Source: JAKQHY01 sp034429475 | GTDB lineage: Bacteria; Chloroflexota; Anaerolineae; B4-G1; SLSP01 | DNA: 35,762 bases | Direction: 5' to 3' | Assembly: GCA_034429475.1 (NCBI GenBank) | Contig: DAOUGD010000344.1 | Coordinates: 1 to 35,762 of the forward strand | Shown here: piece by piece, positions 9,780 through 18,168 of the stretch | Layout of the letters: the number at the start of each line of letters is the position of its first letter | Numbering within the stretch: position 1 is the stretch's first letter | Notes under the pieces: generated by a model | The model's database searches: none | The model's input: only the letters and a program-made list of their open reading frames with translations | What the model was told of the DNA's origin: nothing | Position numbers and translations under genes: made by a program

Positions 9780-12416
9780 TCACGCTGCCCCTCGATAGTC
9801 GTCCGGAGAAATGTGCGTGGCAGCGTCCAGGAATTGCGTGAGCCGCTTGTTAAAGAAAAGCTGCACCGTTCCCGTTGGCCCGCTGCGGTGTTTGGCGATC
9901 AGAATGTCGGCAATATTGGGGGCCTCGGTGTTCTCGTTGTACAACTCGTCGCGGTAGATAAACATGACGATGTCCGCGTCCTGTTCCAGGCTATTGTGGA
10001 CGATAATATTATTGGCAATGAAGTTATGCAATCCTGGCACACTCAGATCGTACACTTCTTCCTCGCCATCCGGTTCAATAGAGGTAATTTGATCCCAATA
10101 CACGTCACTTTGGGCGAGTTGGATGAGGGTTTCATTTTGCAGAACATTCCCAACCCGCAGAGCGCGCTCACGGCTTAGTCCGGTTTTGTAAAGCGTCCCC
10201 CCGCAATACTGTGTCTCCAAGGCTGCTTGAAATTCGCGCTGGGATAATGAAGCCGCAACGCGGGCCGGTTCGACCAGCGTATGCCAGATTTGTTTAGGGA
10301 TGATGTCACGATTGGTATTATGATCATGCTCGGCATAAAAGGTCCAGATCGCCTCAGCTTTGGCGATCTTGTTCGGAGGGGGGCCGACGTATTTAAGAAA
10401 AGCCAGAATATCCGGCTTGCCAGTGATCGTCACGTGCCATTGGTCACGACCTTTGTTGGGCTGAGGAACACGACTTAGTCGCCCAATGATCCCCAATCTC
10501 AGCAGTAAAGACTGTACATCCTGGGCCAGTTGAGGGCTACTGGTGGCATAGGTAATGATAGCGCGCGGGCGTTTTTTACCCATCACGCCTAAAGTTCCAT
10601 CCGTAGCCCACAGATGTTGCAGAAAACCACCGATCAATGAAGGCGGCTGCGAGAACATAGCGAGCGGAACTCGTTTCTCATGGGAACGATAGTTCCATAT
10701 TCCTAAACCGTCCAGCCACTCAGCAACGGGATTTCTTTGATTGTGGGTGAGATGTTCCGCAGCGCTTAAGTAGACCTGCCACCATGTGCGTTCCGCCGAG
10801 ATTCTAGGATTGAGCTTGTCTCCGAACACTTCAACGGCGAGCTGCGCTACCAGTTGCGCCATTGCTTCTTCACTGGTTGTGTACTGCACCCCGTGATGCG
10901 CTAAAGTACATCCATCCCCAATGAGATGGCCTAACAAACTTACCTCAGCTTCACTTAAAGTGGGCGCATTTTGGGCGGGCAGCACTCGCGGCAGTGCAAT
11001 GTGCTGACCAATGCTCAAAGCTTCCAGACTACTCCAGCCCTCAATGGTCAGAAACGGATGGTTTGCGGAAGCGCGAATTTCATATCCCAGCCGAGTGCGT
11101 AACTTGAAAACCGGCTTAACGCCCGTCGCCCAGGCTTTTTGGATATAGACCGGTTCCAGTTTCCAGGTATTCTGATTGAGCGCCAACACTTGTACCGGTG
11201 TCGTTTGCTGTACCAGGGTTTGAATGGGCACACATTGCCCATCGGCCAGTTGAACCAGCGTGTCGCCCGTCAAGCAGCCGGATTCACGTAAATCTGACAG
11301 CACAGGTCGTTTGTCAGTACGTTGTTCAACCGCGCGCGAGAGTTGCGAAGCGGTCATCACCGGCACGTCAAGCTCGCGGGCCAGTCCCTTGAGGCCGCGC
11401 GAGATGTAGGAGACTTCCTGCACGCGGTTGTCGGAGTGCATGTCGGAGTTCATCAGTTGCAGGTAGTCAATGAAGACCATTTCCAAGCCGCGCTCGGATT
11501 GGAGGCGGCGGCACTTGGTGCGCAATTGGAGCACGGAGATGGACGGCGTGTCGTCAATGTAGACGGGCAGTTCGGAGAGGTGGGCGATGGCGTCGGTGAA
11601 GCGGGGCCACTCGTCATCTTGTAGTTGGCCCAGACGCAGGCGCTGCGCGTCAATCTGGCTGATGGCGGCGACCATGCGCTGCACCAGTTGCTCCGCCGAC
11701 ATTTCCAGGCTGAAGAAGGCCAGCGTGTGGCGCATCTCGGCGGCCTTCAGGGCGAAGGTCAACATCAGGGAGGTCTTTCCGACGCCGGGCCGCGCCGCCA
11801 GGATGAGCAAGTCGGAGCGTTGGAAGCCGCCCAACACGCGATCCATGTCGCGGAAACCGGAGGGGACGCCCATCGGCTCGCCGCGATGGTCGTAGAGATA
11901 TTCCACGCGGTCGAAGTAGCGCTGGGCAACTTCCTGGATGGGCTGAAGGTCGCGCGTGGCGCGGTTCTGGGAGACGCCGAAAAGGGTCTGCTCCGATTTG
12001 TCCACCACCTGCTCGACGGGGAGCGCCTCGTCGTAGGCCAGGCGGGCGATGTCGCTGACGGCGTCCAGCAGGCGGCGGCGCACGGCGGTCTCCTCCACCA
12101 TCCGCCCGTATGGTTCGATGTTGATGGCGGAGGGCACGGCGTTGATGAGCTGGGAGACGTAGGCCGCGCCGCCGACAGCTTCGAGCTGCTCCTGCTGTTC
12201 CAGCTCCGTCGTCAGGGTGAGGAAGTCAATGGGGTCGCGCCGCTCGTGGATGCGGAGCATCGCTTCGTAGAGCCAGCGGTGTTTTTGCAGGTAGAAGTCT
12301 TCGGTACGCAGGAAAGGCAACACCCGGAAGATGCCTTCCGGGTCAATCAACAACGCGCCGAGGACAGCTTCCTCGGCTTCGATGTTGTGGGGAACGGTTT
12401 TGTCCGGGGTAGCCAT
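9780..12416 (-). CDS. dnaB: Replicative DNA helicase DnaB, interrupted by an intein
   Basis: The precursor is 878 residues. Removing the intein (381-808) leaves a 450-residue DnaB, the usual family length. The N-terminal domain begins PHNIEAEEAVLGALL. The RecA-like motor shows Walker A AARPGVGKTS (207-216), Walker B VFIDYLQLM and the DnaB segment SDLRESG just before the insertion. After the intein the conserved LEQDADIVMFIYR resumes, followed by AKHRSGPTG. DnaB unwinds DNA ahead of the fork as a hexamer. The start codon lies 2 nt after the stop of the bifunctional-nuclease gene; the stop overlaps the DnaD-like start. Splicing is needed for function because the insertion splits the ATPase domain. 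Confidence 0.97.
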   Translation of the reverse strand: MATPDKTVPHNIEAEEAVLGALLIDPEGIFRVLPFLRTEDFYLQKHRWLYEAMLRIHERRDPIDFLTLTTELEQQEQLEAVGGAAYVSQLINAVPSAINIEPYGRMVEETAVRRRLLDAVSDIARLAYDEALPVEQVVDKSEQTLFGVSQNRATRDLQPIQEVAQRYFDRVEYLYDHRGEPMGVPSGFRDMDRVLGGFQRSDLLILAARPGVGKTSLMLTFALKAAEMRHTLAFFSLEMSAEQLVQRMVAAISQIDAQRLRLGQLQDDEWPRFTDAIAHLSELPVYIDDTPSISVLQLRTKCRRLQSERGLEMVFIDYLQLMNSDMHSDNRVQEVSYISRGLKGLARELDVPVMTASQLSRAVEQRTDKRPVLSDLRESGCLTGDTLVQLADGQCVPIQTLVQQTTPVQVLALNQNTWKLEPVYIQKAWATGVKPVFKLRTRLGYEIRASANHPFLTIEGWSSLEALSIGQHIALPRVLPAQNAPTLSEAEVSLLGHLIGDGCTLAHHGVQYTTSEEAMAQLVAQLAVEVFGDKLNPRISAERTWWQVYLSAAEHLTHNQRNPVAEWLDGLGIWNYRSHEKRVPLAMFSQPPSLIGGFLQHLWATDGTLGVMGKKRPRAIITYATSSPQLAQDVQSLLLRLGIIGRLSRVPQPNKGRDQWHVTITGKPDILAFLKYVGPPPNKIAKAEAIWTFYAEHDHNTNRDIIPKQIWHTLVEPARVAASLSQREFQAALETQYCGGTLYKTGLSRERALRVGNVLQNETLIQLAQSDVYWDQITSIEPDGEEEVYDLSVPGLHNFIANNIIVHNSLEQDADIVMFIYRDELYNENTEAPNIADILIAKHRSGPTGTVQLFFNKRLTQFLDAATHISPDDYRGAA
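9993..11276 (-). mobile_element. Intein with LAGLIDADG homing endonuclease, inside dnaB
   Basis: The 428-codon in-frame insertion starts at Cys381 (CLTGDTLV) and ends IIVHN with penultimate H807 and N808, followed by Ser as the +1 extein residue. The block-B histidine is H453 in RASANHPFL. Between the splicing blocks are two LAGLIDADG-like dodecapeptides, LLGHLIGDG (494-502, D501) and FLQHLWATDG (598-607, D606). All residues needed for splicing and both acidic endonuclease residues are present, so it may splice and home. The site, SDLRESG followed by Ser-Leu-Glu-Gln, matches a known DnaB intein position at a conserved ATPase motif. Confidence 0.95.
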
Positions 12417-12418
12417 AG

Positions 12419-12916
12419 TCAGGCAGTCTCGTAGGGCGGTGTGTCGAGGTTCAAGGTGCTGAGGAAGTCGCGGAAGATATTCAACTCACTGCTCTCCGTT
12501 TCCAGCGTGATATCCGGTTCAGGGACGACGCCGGCCTCTTCCAGGACTTCTTCGGCGACGTACACCGTGGCGCCGATGCGCACGGCGATAGCGATGGCAT
12601 CGCTGGGACGTGAATCAATTTCCAGTTCGCGCCCGTTGACCTCCAGAATCAACTGGGCAAAGAACGTATTGTCGCTCAGGGCATTGATGTAGACGTAGCG
12701 CAAGCGGGCCTTCAACCTTTCCAGAATATTGGTCAGCAGATCGTGCGTCATCGGGCGCGGCATTTCGACGTGATTGAGGTGCATGACAATGGCCTCTGCC
12801 TCACACGGCCCAATCCAGATAGGCAAATAACGCTCCGCATCCACTTCACGCAGAACGACAATGCGGTGCGGCGAGACCAGACTCATTTGTAAAGCATCCA
12901 CTGTCATCTCAATCAT
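12419..12916 (-). CDS. Bifunctional nuclease family protein (DUF151)
   Basis: The 165-residue protein has the DUF151/BFN fold signature: MIEMTVDALQMS at the start, LPIWIGPCEAEAI (residues 31-43), and SRPSDAIAIAVR near residues 101-112. Characterised plant members show RNase and DNase activity; the bacterial role is unsettled. An acidic C-terminal tail (about 130-165) is present. It is the promoter-proximal gene of the minus-strand replication group, with dnaB starting 2 nt after its stop. That linkage suggests co-expression with helicase loading, though a direct role in replication is not shown by sequence. An AAAGGAA ribosome site precedes the ATG. Confidence 0.9.
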   Translation of the reverse strand: MIEMTVDALQMSLVSPHRIVVLREVDAERYLPIWIGPCEAEAIVMHLNHVEMPRPMTHDLLTNILERLKARLRYVYINALSDNTFFAQLILEVNGRELEIDSRPSDAIAIAVRIGATVYVAEEVLEEAGVVPEPDITLETESSELNIFRDFLSTLNLDTPPYETA

Positions 12917-12996
12917 GGTACATTCCTTTTCAGGTAAACCGTGAGTTGATTCTATTCTGTTCCTACTTTCAAAATCCCCCGTGCGCTTCTGCCGGT

Positions 12997-13026
12997 ATTA
13001 TACACTAGGTACGCTTCAAATACCAA
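12997..13026 (-). promoter_or_regulatory. Promoter of the bfn-dnaB-dnaD-dnaC group
   Basis: On the minus strand a consensus -10 TATAAT (12997-13002) is preceded at 18 nt by TTGGTA (13021-13026, four of six bases of the -35 consensus). It lies about 80 bases before the DUF151 start and is back-to-back with the xseB promoter. Confidence 0.65.
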
Positions 13027-13037
13027 ACGCCGCCCTT

Positions 13038-13065
13038 TCGACAATGCTTAAAACCTGACTATAAT
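13038..13065 (+). promoter_or_regulatory. Promoter of xseB
   Basis: A -35 TCGACA (13038-13043) and a perfect -10 TATAAT (13060-13065) are separated by 16 nt, about 50 bases before the chosen xseB start. Confidence 0.65.
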
Positions 13066-13115
13066 AAGTCTATGATCACAATGAGTCTTTGCCTCGTGAA
13101 AGATTGGAGCCAAGT

Positions 13116-13352
13116 ATGAATGTCGCCACAGAACTATCTTTTGAACAAGCCCTGGCCGAGTTGGAAGGCATTGTAGCCAAGTTAGAAGGGGGAACTTTGG
13201 CGTTGGATGAAACCGTCGCCTTGTACCAACGGGGCCGCAGCCTGGCCGCGCATTGCCAGCAACTGCTGGATGGCGTGGATTTGAAGGTGCGGCAACTGGT
13301 CGCGTCGCTGGATGGCAAGGGCGAAACCGTGGATTTTCCCATAGAAGGATAG
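13116..13352 (+). CDS. xseB: Exodeoxyribonuclease VII small subunit
   Basis: The 78-residue protein matches XseB: SFEQALAELEGIVAKLE, then GGTLALDETVALYQRG and a helical LAAHCQQLLDGVDLKVRQL segment. The small subunit assembles in several copies on XseA, and the holoenzyme degrades single-stranded DNA. The ATG at 13116 has GGAG seven bases upstream; an in-frame ATG nine codons earlier lacks a site and adds non-conserved residues. The usual partner xseA is not in this window and must be elsewhere. The next gene starts 11 bp downstream. Confidence 0.93.
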   Translation: MNVATELSFEQALAELEGIVAKLEGGTLALDETVALYQRGRSLAAHCQQLLDGVDLKVRQLVASLDGKGETVDFPIEG

Positions 13353-13363
13353 GGGAGGATCCC

Positions 13364-13948
13364 ATGATCTTTCGGAGACGCCCCCTGGGGCGCAGAAGAC
13401 ATTCCCCGCAGGAAACGATGGAGCCGGTACTGCCGGCGGTGCGGCGCGCCTTAGACAACGCGCGCCGGTCGCAACAGGTCGGGGATTGGGCCGGCGCCGC
13501 CGCCATCTACACGCATCTGGCCGAAGAAGCTTATCTCCGGGGACGCATCAGAGCCGGCGTGCAAATGGATATGGAAGCGGCGCGCGCCTATCTTGAAGCA
13601 CAGGATTACCCGGCGATGCAGGAGCAGCTCGTGCGCGCCTTGCGTTCCTTGCTCACGCAAGAACTGCCGGTGCAGCCGGTTCTACCGCTCATCGAACGAG
13701 TTAGCGTCACCCTGGAGTCCGGCGGCGCGGTGGCCGCGGCTCAAAGCCTGCACGCCGCCGTAGAGGCCGAGTTGCACGTCTATAGCCTATCCCTGGCGAC
13801 GGCGACGCCGGCGCAGTCCCCACCCCATAGCGTCTTGCCGGCGCAATGCCCGGCATGTACTGCGCCGCTCCATCCCGCCGAAGTCACATGGTTGGAATTC
13901 GGGCGCGCGCAATGTGCATACTGCGGCGCTATGGTGTTGCCGGTCTAA
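13364..13948 (+). CDS. Unrecognised protein with helical-repeat middle and C-terminal zinc ribbon
   Basis: The 194-residue protein is not assigned to a family. It starts at 13364 after GGGAGG. The N-terminus is very basic (RRRPLGRRRH). Residues about 25-110 look like TPR-type helical hairpins (NARRSQQVGDWAGAAAIYTH, then AARAYLEAQDYPAM). The C-terminus carries CPAC...CAYC, a likely zinc ribbon, after a Pro/Ala linker. It lies between xseB and the sensor kinase, 11 bp after xseB, so it probably shares the xseB promoter. A scaffolding or protein-binding role would fit, but nothing defines the function. Confidence 0.75.
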   Translation: MIFRRRPLGRRRHSPQETMEPVLPAVRRALDNARRSQQVGDWAGAAAIYTHLAEEAYLRGRIRAGVQMDMEAARAYLEAQDYPAMQEQLVRALRSLLTQELPVQPVLPLIERVSVTLESGGAVAAAQSLHAAVEAELHVYSLSLATATPAQSPPHSVLPAQCPACTAPLHPAEVTWLEFGRAQCAYCGAMVLPV

Positions 13949-14036
13949 AGTAGACCATTTCTCACCATCCCATTCATCCGCCGCGTTTGCGGCTCTTTGC
14001 CGACAAATCCAGCATTGCTCAGGAGAGAAAGAAGCC

Positions 14037-16433
14037 ATGGGATTCGAATTTTTGCTAAACCTGTTAAACCCACTGCCCGGTTCTGTTGTCTATAATCTGT
14101 TGGTCTTTCTAGGATTAACAACAGCCGTGGGGATTGTGACGACAGAATGGCGGCATACGCGCAATCAGGACTTACTCCCGCACGCGGTGGCGCTATGGGG
14201 AGTGCTGATGATCCACGGGGTCGCGATAATCATAGCGCCGACCCACGACGGAATGGATTCGTTCATAGCCGTGTTAAGCGCGCCGTTGGTGTATGCCGAA
14301 GAATTGCTCGCGGTGCTGTTGCTAGTGTGGGCCTACGGCTGGCGGCGTTGGGCGGAACGCGGTTGGCAGCTTCTGATCGGCATCGTGGTGGTGTGGATCG
14401 TATTTTTGGGGATCATGTCGTTTCTGTGGCATCAAGAAGCGAGCAACCTCACGCTGACCTACAACCTCCATTCGTGGCAGCCGGTGATGTGGTACGCCCT
14501 ATTAGCGGTGGGCGCCTTTGCCGCGGTAGCAGCGCTGGCGACCATCCAAGAGTGCGATCGGATGGTTCTGCTGACGTTTGTCCTCTTGGGGATAGGCGCT
14601 CTCCTGGGGCTGCTGGGCGTCGGCTATCTCGGCCCGATCTGGCCCCTGGGGGAAGGCGCGGCGCGGGTGTTCTTCATCATCGCCTACCCCTTGTTGGCAA
14701 TATCGCTCTATCGCACGGCGCTGCACGACCTGCAACTGTATCGCCAGGAATTGACGGGGCTGAGCAACGAGGCGCTGCGCCAAAGCCAGGAATTGCTGTT
14801 CCTCATCGAAGCCACCCGCTCGATTGGCGACGGCTTCGACGTGCGAGCGTTGGTGGGGGACGTGGCCGACAATATTGCGATGGCCCTGCGGGCGGACACC
14901 GTGTTGATTCTACTCGTGTCCGACGACAACCCGGAAATCTTAACCGTAGCCGCTTCGTACCACCTGTTGGGGTGGAAAGAAAGCCTGCCCCAGACAATCA
15001 ACACACGGACCTTCGCGGCGCTGACAACCGTGTGGCAGCACCGTGAAACGCTCATCCTCAATGCCGAAGACGACGAGCAGTCGGTGCGCGCGCTGTTTGA
15101 GTTGATCGGCCTGAACAACGCCGGCCATCTCCTGGTGCAGCCCCTGTTACGCAAAATGCGACTGCTAGGGATGCTGGTCGTTCTCAACGAGTCATCCAAA
15201 CCCCCGTTCACCTACGAGCAGGGCGCCCTGGCAACCACGATTGGCGTCCAACTGGCGGGGGCGGTGGAAAACACCCAACTTTATCAGGCCATCCAACGGC
15301 AGGCCGAAGAACTACGCCAACTGCTGACCGTGCGGGAGGCCGAACTCTTGCGCGAGGCGGCCATCCTGGAAAGCATGGCCGAAGGCATCCTCGTCAGTGA
15401 CGCCCAGGGGTATTTCACCTTGATGAACCGCGCCGCCGAAGAAATCATGGACGGAACGCGGGAGGAATACCTGGGGCAAAATGTCCAGGACGTTCTGGCT
15501 GCCACCCCGTTGATCATGGGGTTGGATTTGGAAACCCTGTTGCGTTCAGACAAGCCCTACGAAGCTACGTTCAATCTCTCCGAGCGTCGGATTCGGGTCC
15601 ATTCGGCCCCCGTCCTGACGCCGGATAAGACGCGCCTGGGCGTCGTCTCCATTTTGCAGGACATCACGCGCGAGTATCTGGCCGAAGAATCGAAACGCGA
15701 ATTCATCGCCAGTATCTCCCACGAATTGCGCACGCCGTTGACCGCCATCAAAGGGTACACCGAAGTGATGCTTTCTGGCATGGCCGGCGAACTGCCCCCG
15801 GCCTTCGCGCAATTCCTCGGCGTCATCCGCGAAAATACCACCCGCATGACCTCGCTCACCAACAACATCATCTCGGTCGCCGAGATCGAACGCGGGCGGG
15901 TGGGCCTCAACTATCAGACCACTGACGCGACGGACATGGTCAACGAGATGTTGAGCCGATACCAGGAGCGCATTGAGGAGCGGATGCTGACCGTCAAGTT
16001 GGACTTCCCGAACGATTTGCCGACCGTGGAAGTGGATCCCAATCGCCTGCGACTGATCCTCGATAATTTGTTCAGCAACGCCGTCAAGTTCACCTACCCC
16101 AACGGGCGGATCACGGTGGGCGCGCGCGGCATCCAGGGGACGTTGGGCAAGCCTACGTTTTTCTCGATCTGGATTTCCGATACGGGCGTGGGAATTCCGG
16201 TGGAAGAACAGAATCGCATTTGGGAACGCTTCTACCGTGTGGAAAATTCCCTGAGCCTGGAGGCCGGCGGATTGGGGATCGGACTGACCATCACCAAAGC
16301 CCTGGTCGAGGCGCACGGCGGGCGCGTCTGGGTAGACAGCACCTTGAACGAGGGCAGTACCTTCACCGTCCTGTTACCCATTTACCGCAGCCAGGGGCCG
16401 GTGGCCGAGTTGGATTTGGGAGGGTACTGGTGA
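14037..16433 (+). CDS. Membrane sensor histidine kinase (7TM-GAF-PAS-HisKA-HATPase)
   Basis: The 798-residue protein starts at 14037 behind AGGAG. Roughly seven hydrophobic helices fill residues 15-225. A GAF-like domain follows (about 250-415), then a coiled linker and a PAS domain (about 443-545, starting ILESMAEGILVSD). The HisKA domain has the phospho-acceptor H562 in SISHELRTPL. The ATPase shows LILDNLFSNAVKF (N box), WISDTGVGIP (G1) and GGLGIGLTITKALVEAHGG (G2). It autophosphorylates and passes phosphate to a response regulator, but none is encoded nearby, so it is an orphan kinase. Its stop overlaps the next start by 4 nt, tying it to a cell-envelope gene set. Confidence 0.95.
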   Translation: MGFEFLLNLLNPLPGSVVYNLLVFLGLTTAVGIVTTEWRHTRNQDLLPHAVALWGVLMIHGVAIIIAPTHDGMDSFIAVLSAPLVYAEELLAVLLLVWAYGWRRWAERGWQLLIGIVVVWIVFLGIMSFLWHQEASNLTLTYNLHSWQPVMWYALLAVGAFAAVAALATIQECDRMVLLTFVLLGIGALLGLLGVGYLGPIWPLGEGAARVFFIIAYPLLAISLYRTALHDLQLYRQELTGLSNEALRQSQELLFLIEATRSIGDGFDVRALVGDVADNIAMALRADTVLILLVSDDNPEILTVAASYHLLGWKESLPQTINTRTFAALTTVWQHRETLILNAEDDEQSVRALFELIGLNNAGHLLVQPLLRKMRLLGMLVVLNESSKPPFTYEQGALATTIGVQLAGAVENTQLYQAIQRQAEELRQLLTVREAELLREAAILESMAEGILVSDAQGYFTLMNRAAEEIMDGTREEYLGQNVQDVLAATPLIMGLDLETLLRSDKPYEATFNLSERRIRVHSAPVLTPDKTRLGVVSILQDITREYLAEESKREFIASISHELRTPLTAIKGYTEVMLSGMAGELPPAFAQFLGVIRENTTRMTSLTNNIISVAEIERGRVGLNYQTTDATDMVNEMLSRYQERIEERMLTVKLDFPNDLPTVEVDPNRLRLILDNLFSNAVKFTYPNGRITVGARGIQGTLGKPTFFSIWISDTGVGIPVEEQNRIWERFYRVENSLSLEAGGLGIGLTITKALVEAHGGRVWVDSTLNEGSTFTVLLPIYRSQGPVAELDLGGYW

Positions 16434-16810
16434 GCGCCGCGACCCGGTGGGTGCGCCTCCTGCACGGCGACGGGACCCCGTTGCCCTTGCGCGCCCGGCG
16501 CTGCGACACCTTTCTCTGTCGCCTGCGCGGGTTGACCTTCCGTCGCTCCCTGCCGCCCGACGAAGGATTACTCTTTGTGGAACCGGTCGCCAGCCGGATG
16601 GGAACGTCCATTCACATGGCTTTCGTCTTCTTCGATATTGGCGTGGTGTGGTTGGCAGATGACGGCGTGGTGGTGGACGCTCAACTTGCCAAACCCTTCC
16701 GGCCCTACTATGCGCCGCGCGCTGCCGCGCGTTACTACCTCGAAGCGACGCCGGAACTGTTAACGTGGGTTAAAATTGGGGAACGGCTGACCATCGAGCC
16801 GACAGTGTGA
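16430..16810 (+). CDS. DUF192 family protein
   Basis: The 126-residue protein shows the DUF192 layout: CDTFLCRLRGLTFRRSLPP (R-G-L-M-F-R type motif), GLLFVEP, the HMAFVFFDIGVVWL strand-rich core, and ARYYLEATPELL near the end. The family is small and secreted or cytoplasmic; its biochemical role is unknown. Translation most likely starts at GTG 16430, which overlaps the kinase stop as GTGA and has AGGG upstream; no signal peptide results. Its own stop overlaps the following GTG start in the same way. Confidence 0.85.
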   Translation: MSAATRWVRLLHGDGTPLPLRARRCDTFLCRLRGLTFRRSLPPDEGLLFVEPVASRMGTSIHMAFVFFDIGVVWLADDGVVVDAQLAKPFRPYYAPRAAARYYLEATPELLTWVKIGERLTIEPTV

Positions 16811-18168
16811 AGCTACAGAAACTCACGTTCCTTCTGGGGTGTCTCCTGGCGCTGTTGGCGGCGGTGCCGGCCGCCGCGCAGGATGCGCCGCCGCCCCTGA
16901 CTTACACCGTGCGACCAGGCGACGCCCTGCCCGCGCTGGCGGCGCGCTTCGGGACAGACACGGCGACCGTGGCGCGTCTCAATAGCTTGCAAGACCCGCG
17001 CCGCATCTACTCGGGTCAACGCCTCATTTTCCCCGCAAATTCTCACCCGGCTTATGCATGGCGCCCCCTGGCGGCGGGAGAAACATTGAGTAGCCTCGCG
17101 CGCCGCGCCGGTATGCCCTGGGAAGACCTCGCCCGCGCCAATACCCTGCTCAACCCGGATACGCTGCTGGTCGGGCAATCCCTGTATTTGCCCCCCCTGG
17201 CGCCGGCGCAGGTGACGTTAGCCGTCTCTCCCGAGCCGCGCCTGCTCACGGCGCTGCGGCAGGGCCTGCCCTATTGGCGCGTGCTGGATTTGAATCCGCG
17301 TCCGGCATACGCCGGAGACCTCCTGACTTTGCCAACGGATGCCCCGGCGACGCCGGCGCTGCCTTACCCTGTGACCGCCCTCAATGTGTCCCCGCAGCCG
17401 GTGGCGCGCGGCAACACGGCCATTCTGGCGCTGACCACGGCGGTCACCTCCTCGTGTGAGGTCATTTATCTGGAGGGCGTGGCGCCGTGTTATGCGCGGG
17501 ACGCCGCCTCCTGGATCGCGCTGGTCGCCATCCCGCCATTGGCGACGCCGGGCCGCCACACCGTCACCCTACAACTTCAGACTGACGCTGGCCTGATCGT
17601 TCTCCCGGTGCCGCTCCAGGTCACGCGTGGCCGTTACGACTACGAGCGGATCGATCTGCCGCCGAGCCGCCAATCGCTCCTCGATCCACAGTTGAGCCAA
17701 AACGAGCGCGTCAAAATCGCTCAGTTACGGACGTTGCGCACGCCGGAGCGGCTATGGGAATACCCCTTCCGCCGGCCCATTGAGGCGTCGGTCACGTCGT
17801 ACTTCGGCTCGCGGCGTTCCTACGGCGCAGGCTTCACCAGTTACCACGACGGGACCGACTTCCAGGGCGAAACCGGCGCGCCGGTTCTCGCGCCGGCCTC
17901 CGGCGTCGTCGTTCTGGCCGAGCCGCTGGTGGTGCGGGGCAACGCCATTCTCATTGACCACGGTTGGGGCGTCGTCTCCGGCTACTGGCACCTCTCGCGG
18001 ATTGACGTGACGGTGGGACAGCGCGTCGCGCCGGGCGACCGGATCGGCGCGCTGGGCAATACGGGGATGTCTACCGGCCCGCACCTGCATTGGGAACTAT
18101 GGGTGAACGGGAACGCGATCAGCGCGTTGCAGTGGGTGACAAATTTCGCGCCGGAGCTGCAACAATGA
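16807..18168 (+). CDS. Secreted LysM-M23 peptidase (cell-wall endopeptidase)
   Basis: The 453-residue protein starts with GTG at 16807, overlapping the upstream stop. A signal peptide covers about 1-24, ending near AAAQD. Two LysM peptidoglycan-binding modules follow (about 32-77 and 83-129), and a degenerate third may span 143-177. A beta-rich middle (185-275) holds C217 and C228, possibly a disulphide. The C-terminal M23 domain is complete: SYHDGTDFQG gives zinc ligands H347 and D351, GYWHLS gives H395, and GPHLHWEL gives H426/H428. Such proteins cut peptidoglycan cross-bridges or act as activators in cell division. Its place after a membrane sensor kinase suggests envelope remodelling under that kinase's control (inference). 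Confidence 0.95.
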   Translation: MKLQKLTFLLGCLLALLAAVPAAAQDAPPPLTYTVRPGDALPALAARFGTDTATVARLNSLQDPRRIYSGQRLIFPANSHPAYAWRPLAAGETLSSLARRAGMPWEDLARANTLLNPDTLLVGQSLYLPPLAPAQVTLAVSPEPRLLTALRQGLPYWRVLDLNPRPAYAGDLLTLPTDAPATPALPYPVTALNVSPQPVARGNTAILALTTAVTSSCEVIYLEGVAPCYARDAASWIALVAIPPLATPGRHTVTLQLQTDAGLIVLPVPLQVTRGRYDYERIDLPPSRQSLLDPQLSQNERVKIAQLRTLRTPERLWEYPFRRPIEASVTSYFGSRRSYGAGFTSYHDGTDFQGETGAPVLAPASGVVVLAEPLVVRGNAILIDHGWGVVSGYWHLSRIDVTVGQRVAPGDRIGALGNTGMSTGPHLHWELWVNGNAISALQWVTNFAPELQQ

